From assembly GCA_944326225.1 (NCBI GenBank), contig CALVDI010000020.1:1-38108 (forward strand): DNA of 38,108 nucleotides. The letters run 5' to 3'. This stretch comes from an uncultured Bacteroidales bacterium (lineage in GTDB: Bacteria > Bacteroidota > Bacteroidia > Bacteroidales > UBA932). The translations under genes and the position numbers were made by a program. This document shows, piece after piece, positions 32,542 through 38,108 of this stretch. A model generated the notes under the pieces. The model was given only the letters and a program-made list of their open reading frames with translations. It had not been told where the DNA came from and searched no databases. How positions within the stretch are numbered: the first letter of the stretch is position 1; every line of letters begins with the position of its first letter.

Positions 32542-33378
32542 ATGAAGAGCAAGTTTATTCTATTATCAGCGGCTGCAGTCATGATACTGGCGGCTGCTTG
32601 TGAACAGCAGACAGGCGGAGGCAATGGCAATGGCAACGGAGACTCCGCATTCCAGCTGAACACCGATTACTTCGACGTCCCTCAGGACGGTGGTACTATT
32701 TCCATGACCTACCAGTTCGTTAACCGCCCCGAAAACGACGGAGACTTCTTTATAACTTCTTCGGACTGGATTACTTTCACTGGTGATGACCTTGCCACCA
32801 GCACCCTGTCGTTCGACATAGAGGCCAACCCGTCGCGTGAACGCACGGATACTGTCGTCATCAGATATGACTACAGTACCGGATTCCTGCTCGACACAGC
32901 CTTCGTGCATCAGGATGGCCAGAACACAGATGTGTTCATCGATGCCAAGTCCTGCACTGGCGAGTACTATTCAGTCGGTGGGTCTTACTACACCTGGATA
33001 TCCACAGCCGGACTTTGGATTATGGATTCCGAAGGTATCAATGTCAACTTCTTCTCAAGCGAGGAGCCTGTTACAGAGGAGTTCCAGGAGAACGGCAACA
33101 CTTACAGGAGACTTGTCACCCTGCCCGCAGGTACCTACACATACGACCCCATGGGCACCGAGGAGCCGGGAACATTCTGTGCTCCTTCATTCTACGGCAT
33201 CTACAGCGGTAACTATAGCTATACGCCACGCTATGAAATCACCGACGGTACTGTCATCATTACTGATCTCGGCAACAACGAGATACAGATAGAAGCCGAG
33301 GTGACCTGCAATGACGGCCGTAGCTATGGAGTGTTCTTCTCCGGCAGCATTGAGGACTATATATACATCAACGGTTGA
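32542..33378 (+). CDS. BACON-domain lipoprotein
   Basis: The 278-residue protein has a lipoprotein signal with lipobox LAAAC (lipidated C20), then EQQT and a Gly/Asn-rich spacer. A BACON-like beta-sandwich follows (~residues 37-130: VPQDGGTISMTYQF, ITSSDWITF, NPSRERTDTVVIRY). The remainder (~130-278) is an unassigned beta-rich domain. BACON domains are common in Bacteroidota surface glycoside hydrolases and lipoproteins and may bind mucin or glycans. It is the first of four colinear lipoprotein genes and has its own promoter. The next gene starts 29 bp later. Confidence 0.85.
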   Translation: MKSKFILLSAAAVMILAAACEQQTGGGNGNGNGDSAFQLNTDYFDVPQDGGTISMTYQFVNRPENDGDFFITSSDWITFTGDDLATSTLSFDIEANPSRERTDTVVIRYDYSTGFLLDTAFVHQDGQNTDVFIDAKSCTGEYYSVGGSYYTWISTAGLWIMDSEGINVNFFSSEEPVTEEFQENGNTYRRLVTLPAGTYTYDPMGTEEPGTFCAPSFYGIYSGNYSYTPRYEITDGTVIITDLGNNEIQIEAEVTCNDGRSYGVFFSGSIEDYIYING

Positions 33379-33407
33379 CAAATAATCGATTAAAAACTGA
33401 ATAACCA

Positions 33408-34943
33408 ATGAAAACTTATTATATTTCAGCAATCATGGCAGGCCTTGCATGCCTGTCTTTGTACTCCTGCGAGGAGAAGAATCCGGAGACACCTGATACT
33501 CCGGTAGTGCCTACCATCTCGATCTCCCTCAGCGAGGCCCGTGAGACAGCTATCGACTTCACGTTGACCCCGGCCAATGCGGAGACAGTAGCCTGGCAGA
33601 TTGTAGAGACCGGAACCACAGTTCCCGGTGCGGAAGAGATAATCAGCTCCGGCAATCAGGTCGGAACTGAGACCGGAACATATACTGCCGACAACCTGAC
33701 TGCCGGTACGTCCTACGTCATTGCGGCCGCGGCCTTGAATGGTGAGACCTACAGCAGCGTGGCTACGCTGGAAGCGACTACTACGGTAAATGAGCCGGAC
33801 CCTGTTGCCCCCACGCTGACAATTGAGTCTGCCACACCTACCAGAGACGGTCTCACTTTCACATACAGCCAGGAAAATGCGGAAGCGATATCTTATGTGA
33901 TAGTCGGCGGAAGCGACGCCATCCCTCATGCGGATGATATAATACAGGAAGGTACGCAGGTTGACCTGAGCCAGAACGAAGTGGTAGTAGAGGACCTGAA
34001 GCCCAATACCTCGTATATTCTCGCCATGGCCGCCCAGAGCGGATCTGCATACAGCGAAGTACAGTCCGAGCATTTCACTACGATGTTCGAGTATCAGATA
34101 GACGAGGATATGGATCTCACATTCACCTCCGTCAGGATTGATGGCATCACAGAGGGGAGCAACGGTGTGAGGAGATTCGTTACAACCTTCATAACCGATG
34201 ATGAAGTCGAGTTGACCACCGTATTCTATGCCGATCTTGTAGACGGAAGCCCGGCCACCGGAACGTACAATGTAGTGTCTACGACTGCAAGCAACGCAGA
34301 AGCCTTCGAAATTATCGCAGGAGATGTGTCATCAAGCGGCGGTCAATACACATTCGTGAAAGTTGACGACTCCAATATGGCTGGCGTAGGGAGCGGCTCG
34401 ATGGAGATATCCGCAGACAACATCTCTTTCGACTTCGTCATCAACCAGTACTACACTCTTTCCGGCTCATATGCGGGAAAGATCGATGCGCCTTCTTCCG
34501 CCATTGGCTCTAACATGACCGGAGATATCCTCGATGTCGCATTCAATAATACTGAATTCGGGACGACTTTCACGCTTTCAACCTGGGCTAACGATCCGGA
34601 GATGAGAATAAACATAGCAGAAAAGGGAGATAATGCTGGTTTCAAAAAAGGTAATGAGTTCCGTGCTACGTTCTTCATTAATAACAATAACGGAGTGCTC
34701 CCTGACGGAACCTATACCGTAGGTGAAGAATTGGAGTCTGGCACTTTTGTTGACTACGCAGATGGAACATATCTTATAATAAAGGAACCCGGTGCTTCGA
34801 GTTCAGAACGTATCAATGCTCCGGCCGCGAAAGGTACAGTAACGGTTTCCACTGAGGAGAACGGAGATCGAACAGTCTCCTTCGACTTGTGTGACGATTT
34901 GGGACATAATTTTACTGGTTCATATACTGGTCAGTTGCAATAA
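33408..34943 (+). CDS. Surface lipoprotein with two Fn3-like repeats and a unique C-terminal domain
   Basis: This 511-residue protein has a lipoprotein signal with lipidated C21 followed by EEKN, an acidic start typical of surface-exported Bacteroidota lipoproteins. Two tandem repeats of about 100 residues follow (~35-125 and ~135-225). Each has a strand like SISLSEARETAIDFTLTP or TIESATPTRDGLTFTYSQ, then GAEEIISSGNQV or HADDIIQEGTQV, and LTAGTSYVIAAAALNG or LKPNTSYILAMAAQSG, so they are internal duplicates of a fibronectin III-like fold. The C-terminal ~280 residues are beta-rich and unassigned. A surface adhesin or substrate-binding role is inferred from domain type only. Confidence 0.85.
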   Translation: MKTYYISAIMAGLACLSLYSCEEKNPETPDTPVVPTISISLSEARETAIDFTLTPANAETVAWQIVETGTTVPGAEEIISSGNQVGTETGTYTADNLTAGTSYVIAAAALNGETYSSVATLEATTTVNEPDPVAPTLTIESATPTRDGLTFTYSQENAEAISYVIVGGSDAIPHADDIIQEGTQVDLSQNEVVVEDLKPNTSYILAMAAQSGSAYSEVQSEHFTTMFEYQIDEDMDLTFTSVRIDGITEGSNGVRRFVTTFITDDEVELTTVFYADLVDGSPATGTYNVVSTTASNAEAFEIIAGDVSSSGGQYTFVKVDDSNMAGVGSGSMEISADNISFDFVINQYYTLSGSYAGKIDAPSSAIGSNMTGDILDVAFNNTEFGTTFTLSTWANDPEMRINIAEKGDNAGFKKGNEFRATFFINNNNGVLPDGTYTVGEELESGTFVDYADGTYLIIKEPGASSSERINAPAAKGTVTVSTEENGDRTVSFDLCDDLGHNFTGSYTGQLQ

Positions 34944-34961
34944 TCAACCATATATTGTAGT

Positions 34962-36362
34962 ATGAAATTCTCAAAAATATTATTTATAGTTCTTGGTATG
35001 GCTTTCATCCTCTCCTGCAAACCGGGAGAGGACGGGCCTGATGCCATCATAGGCAATTCCATTTCAGTTCCGAACGAGGTGACAACAGTCCAGACCTCGC
35101 TCGAGTTTGACTCCGACTGGACTCTGGAGAACCAGGCGTCATGGTTTGTAGTGACACCGATGAGAGGCAGCGCGGGGACGGCCAATCTGACTATCTCCAT
35201 TCTGGAAACAAATTCCGGACTAAAGGAAAGGGCCGGAAATTTCGCCGTGACGGTCAACGGCAGCGAGACACTGTACTACGTATTCCAGGACGGTACCCCC
35301 GGCTTCAGCATAACTACCGACAGCTACACCGTAACATCTGAGGAGCAGACTTTCTCATTCTCCGTGGAGGGTAACGTGAAGTACGAGGCCGTGCCGGACG
35401 TGGACTGGATGACAGTCAACAGCGTGCAGTATGACTCCACACTTCTGGAGGACAACCATACTTATTCCAAGTACATGACATCCGTAGTCAATCTGTCCAT
35501 ACAGGGCAATGACGGCGAGATCAGAGAAGGCCATATCACCCTTACGGGCGAGGACGGCGTGACTACAGCAACCATTACAGTGGAGCAGATCGGCTCGCTT
35601 GTTGCTGACTACAGCCGTACTTTCTTGAGACGCTCCCTTGTCCTCCGTTTTACGGGCACATGGTGTCAGAACTGTCCTTATATGAATCAGGCTCTTGAGG
35701 ACGCTGAGAGAAATGATCCCGATCATATTGTAGCCATGAGCATGCACAATCTCACCTCCAACTCACATCTGGCATTCGCAAACTGCAATGCTTTCATTGC
35801 CTTGTTTGGAGTGACCTCCTATCCAACAGGGTTTGTCAACAATTACGGTAAAGTGGAAAACTACACCAATCCATCCATTATGACCACTATGTTTAACGGA
35901 TTGGCTGAGGAGGCGGTCAGCGACCTGCCTTCCAATACCGTCATAGGCGGAGTGACCAGATTGGAGAAGGACACTGTATATGCGGACATCAGCATAGCTT
36001 CGAAGGAAGCGGGTCTGTACGCGCTGAACGCATTCCTGCTTGAGGACGGACTTGTATATCCTCAGACTGGAGGCGCCGATGATTATGTCCACAATAACGT
36101 GATCCGTATAGAGATGACAGACAACCTGATGGGAGACAAAGTCTCGCTGGAGGCCAACGGTACCTATGTGACCCAGCTGAAAGTACCCGTTCCTTCTTCA
36201 GTAGAGAACACCGACAGCCTGCACGTAGTTGTCTACACAACCTACAGTGGAACTTTCACCGGTGGTGTTTCGAAAGTTCTCTACGGGAATTTCGGTACAG
36301 TTGTGGACAACGTCGTCAATATTCCTATTAATACCCTTGTCAATTACGCATACGAGGACTAA
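34962..36362 (+). CDS. BACON and Omp28/thioredoxin-like lipoprotein
   Basis: The 466-residue protein has a lipobox with lipidated C19 (ILSC), an N-terminal BACON-like domain (~25-110), a second beta-sandwich (~112-210, with QEGTP-like FQDGTPGFS before it), and an Omp28-like thioredoxin-fold domain. The redox-type motif is C235-QN-C238 (GTWCQNCPYM), and TSYPTGFVNN could be the cis-Pro loop. The C-terminal ~140 residues are beta-rich. Omp28-related proteins are outer-membrane lipoproteins of uncertain function. The CxxC pair suggests thiol redox activity, unproven. It follows the Fn3-like gene by 18 bp. Confidence 0.86.
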   Translation: MKFSKILFIVLGMAFILSCKPGEDGPDAIIGNSISVPNEVTTVQTSLEFDSDWTLENQASWFVVTPMRGSAGTANLTISILETNSGLKERAGNFAVTVNGSETLYYVFQDGTPGFSITTDSYTVTSEEQTFSFSVEGNVKYEAVPDVDWMTVNSVQYDSTLLEDNHTYSKYMTSVVNLSIQGNDGEIREGHITLTGEDGVTTATITVEQIGSLVADYSRTFLRRSLVLRFTGTWCQNCPYMNQALEDAERNDPDHIVAMSMHNLTSNSHLAFANCNAFIALFGVTSYPTGFVNNYGKVENYTNPSIMTTMFNGLAEEAVSDLPSNTVIGGVTRLEKDTVYADISIASKEAGLYALNAFLLEDGLVYPQTGGADDYVHNNVIRIEMTDNLMGDKVSLEANGTYVTQLKVPVPSSVENTDSLHVVVYTTYSGTFTGGVSKVLYGNFGTVVDNVVNIPINTLVNYAYED

Positions 36363-36395
36363 TTTATTTAAGAACCTTATTTTCACCATTTTAAA

Positions 36396-37676
36396 ATGAA
36401 CTATTTTTATCTGCGTGTTTTTGCAGTATCAGCGGCAGCTGCCGTAGCGTTCTCCTGCCAGGAACCGGAGAACACGACAACAGAACCTCTTGCAACACCG
36501 GAGGTATCAGCCGTTGTCAACGATAACGACAGGACAGTAACAATTTCATGGGCTGAAGTTCCCAATGCGACGACCTACAGTTGGTACATTGACAGCAATT
36601 CCGCCAGAACGACAGACCAGACATCGGTAACCGTAAGCACATCAGATCTGACAGACGGCGAGCACACTGCCTATGTTATTGCCAATCCGGCTTTGGATGC
36701 AGCCGATCAGTACAGCGCATCGCAGCCGGGCTCGTACACTTTCACGGTGACGGTTCTGCCCGAGCCTCAGAGACTGGAGACTCCGGAAGTAACCGCTAAC
36801 CAGGACGGTAACGGGGCAATTGTAATTTCATGGTCAAGCAGCAACGCTGCATCGTACACCTATTCCTTTGACTCTGGAGAATGGACAAACACGACGGATG
36901 CATCTGTTACTTATCAGGTCGCAGATCTTACCATAGGTAGCCATACGATGCAGGTAGTCGCTCTTCCCGAGGAGGGCTCAACCGAGTATCTGGAGTCACT
37001 TCCAGGAGAGTGTACGTTCTATATCGAGGAGCCGCTTGTGGAACCGAACGAAGACCTTCAGCCGTGGGTCGGAACCTACGATGTCAGCTGCACGCACCGT
37101 ATTGTAGTGTATGTTAATGACAATAGCGAGATAGTGTTCGGTATTGAGGAAGTCGGAGCCGCTATGACGGGCATTACTATCCGGCCGTCCTCCAGAGCGG
37201 ATTATTTACGGATAAGCGGTCTGTCCGGGTTGGAGGAATATTCTTTCTGGGCGGCTCTGTTCGAGAGCGAGGACGGAAAGCAATGTCTCGGCATCGTGAC
37301 CGGAGATATGGCAATAGCTCAGGACTCTCAAGGCAATGATATGGTGTGTGCGCCCATATGCCGGAATGAGGAAGATGGCGCAGTCGCCATCTTTAGCGGC
37401 ACTGAGTACGCATATCTCATAGACCCTGAAACCATGACGAGCATTCCTCGCGAGCTTGTGAGCAGTTCCAATGTACGGCACACTGTTTTATCTGCAGATA
37501 TTTTCTCATTTGACGGAAATTCTGTGGGTATATACTACAGTGGCTTCCCTGTCTATATTCCTGCAGGTGATTTCAAGTTCACTAGGACCTCTACAAGTTA
37601 CGCTGCGCAAGACAGTAAAGTAATGACTGTGGTAAAGGCGGCTCCGACAAGCATGTCGTCAACTGTTACCAAGTAG
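36396..37676 (+). CDS. Surface lipoprotein with two Fn3-like repeats
   Basis: This 426-residue protein has a lipobox with lipidated C21 (AFSC) and acidic QEPEN after it. Two tandem ~95-residue Fn3-like repeats follow (~33-120 and ~128-212: LATPEVSAVVNDNDRTVTIS and LETPEVTANQDGNGAIVISW begin them, and the end strands read DGEHTAYVIANP and IGSHTMQVVALP). The C-terminal ~210 residues form an unassigned beta-rich domain. The repeats differ from those in the second operon gene. It is the last gene before the terminator at 37709. Confidence 0.84.
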   Translation: MNYFYLRVFAVSAAAAVAFSCQEPENTTTEPLATPEVSAVVNDNDRTVTISWAEVPNATTYSWYIDSNSARTTDQTSVTVSTSDLTDGEHTAYVIANPALDAADQYSASQPGSYTFTVTVLPEPQRLETPEVTANQDGNGAIVISWSSSNAASYTYSFDSGEWTNTTDASVTYQVADLTIGSHTMQVVALPEEGSTEYLESLPGECTFYIEEPLVEPNEDLQPWVGTYDVSCTHRIVVYVNDNSEIVFGIEEVGAAMTGITIRPSSRADYLRISGLSGLEEYSFWAALFESEDGKQCLGIVTGDMAIAQDSQGNDMVCAPICRNEEDGAVAIFSGTEYAYLIDPETMTSIPRELVSSSNVRHTVLSADIFSFDGNSVGIYYSGFPVYIPAGDFKFTRTSTSYAAQDSKVMTVVKAAPTSMSSTVTK

Positions 37677-37708
37677 AGCATAAGGGTAGTACCAGTTTAA
37701 TCTGATAG

Positions 37709-37745
37709 GGAGCGCATCCGACCGGACAGACGGCGAATGCGCTCC
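37709..37745 (+). terminator. Terminator of lipoprotein operon
   Basis: A perfect 9-bp stem GGAGCGCAT (37709-37717) / ATGCGCTCC (37737-37745) with a 19-nt loop is followed by TTCTCTGTT, a weak T-rich tail. It lies 33 bp after the last lipoprotein stop. Confidence 0.65.
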
Positions 37746-37779
37746 TTCTCTGTTCGCCCAGCACGTCTCATTCTTGTCC

Positions 37780-37856
37780 CGTCAGCCCTCCAGTCACACG
37801 CCCTTGTGCCTTTCCGTCCCACATCATCCTCGTCAGCCCTCCAGTCACACGCCCTT
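37780..37856 (+). repeat. Direct repeat, 26 nt, 51-bp period
   Basis: CGTCAGCCCTCCAGTCACAC plus GCCCTT is repeated exactly at 37780-37805 and 37831-37856, with an unlike 25-nt stretch between. Two copies of one short unit do not make a CRISPR. Confidence 0.85.
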
Positions 37857-37925
37857 TTACCTTTTCATTTCATTCAACATTTCGTCCCACCTTTGCGTTT
37901 TTTCTCCCCTTGTCCTAGACCCTCG

Positions 37926-38108
37926 GGGAAAGTGCCGGGTTTTCCGGCGAAAACGGTTCACTTTCCCCTGTGGCCGACAGGGGTACCGGCTCCACAGGCC
38001 TCTCTCGCCGCACTTGCAGTCTCTCCCTCCCGGGAAAGTGCCGGGTTTTCCGGCGAAAACGGTTCACTTTCCCCTGTGGCCGACAGGGGTACCGGCTCCA
38101 CAGGCCTC
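37926..38108 (+). repeat. Tandem repeat of palindromic unit, 106-bp period
   Basis: A 77-nt block (37926-38002) recurs exactly at 38032-38108, where the window ends. Each block has two hairpins: the GGGAAAGTG...CACTTTCCC palindrome that also occurs inverted at 24060, and CCTGTGGCCG...CGGCTCCACAGG. The exact copy suggests recent duplication. Confidence 0.9.

Larger units (their letters stand above)
37746..38108. other. Repeat-rich non-coding right edge
   Basis: No supported gene is seen. The stretch is Cys/Pro-like in all frames, with a C- and T-rich plus strand. It carries two different direct-repeat arrays: a 51-bp period and a 106-bp period. Both may continue beyond the window. Confidence 0.65.

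Noticed and set aside
37780-38108. CRISPR array
   Set aside because: Only two copies of each of two unlike repeats, with periods of 51 and 106 bp, and no cas gene in the window.

Overview
The window looks like the chromosome of a Bacteroidota/Bacteroidales gut-type bacterium with part of a mobile element at its left end. Evidence for the lineage: a MurF-Alr fusion, S9/DPP4 peptidase, BACON- and Omp28-type lipoproteins, an AAA-ATPase/PD-(D/E)XK (DUF1703) gene, and repeated Bacteroidota-type promoter boxes (TTG...19-21 nt...TAnnTTTG) before genes. Genus cannot be fixed from the sequence.

1-7353 (all minus strand) is accessory DNA. It has tightly packed acidic hypothetical proteins, an ArdA-like antirestriction protein, a 1000-residue N6-adenine methyltransferase/SF2 helicase fusion and a DUF4942 protein. 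This is typical cargo of conjugative elements and reads as an antirestriction operon. No integrase, relaxase or transfer gene is visible, so the element must continue to the left. Its promoter-proximal side carries a ~190-nt imperfect palindrome (7384-7575), the most striking non-coding structure in the window.

7902-19003 is chromosomal core with signs of decay. It holds a CDF metal exporter, a MATE transporter with an internal deletion and frameshift, the MurF-Alr cell-wall fusion, a ThiD/PdxK-family kinase, a HAD phosphatase, the AAA-ATPase/nuclease gene, a remnant joining the start of PdxS to the end of PdxT, a small PAS protein and a secreted dipeptidyl peptidase.

19078-23756 (plus) is a four-gene operon: an aminopeptidase P-like protein, a thioredoxin-like 2Fe-2S protein, a sensory-type [FeFe]-hydrogenase with a PAS domain, and a SpoIIE/PP2C phosphatase. 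It looks like a redox or H2 sensing module that signals by dephosphorylation.

24174-30759 (minus) is a run of seven close genes: thymidine kinase, CorC-type CBS membrane protein, a secreted DUF3108/TapB-like protein, a NatA/NatB-type ABC exporter, and a 5'-nucleotidase split into two secreted proteins. rsmI and a ComEA-like gene diverge from tdk.

32476-37745 (plus) is a promoter-to-terminator operon of four lipoproteins (BACON, Fn3-like tandem, BACON plus Omp28/thioredoxin-like, Fn3-like tandem). The right edge and the 23.9-24.1 kb gap carry related palindromic and tandem repeats.
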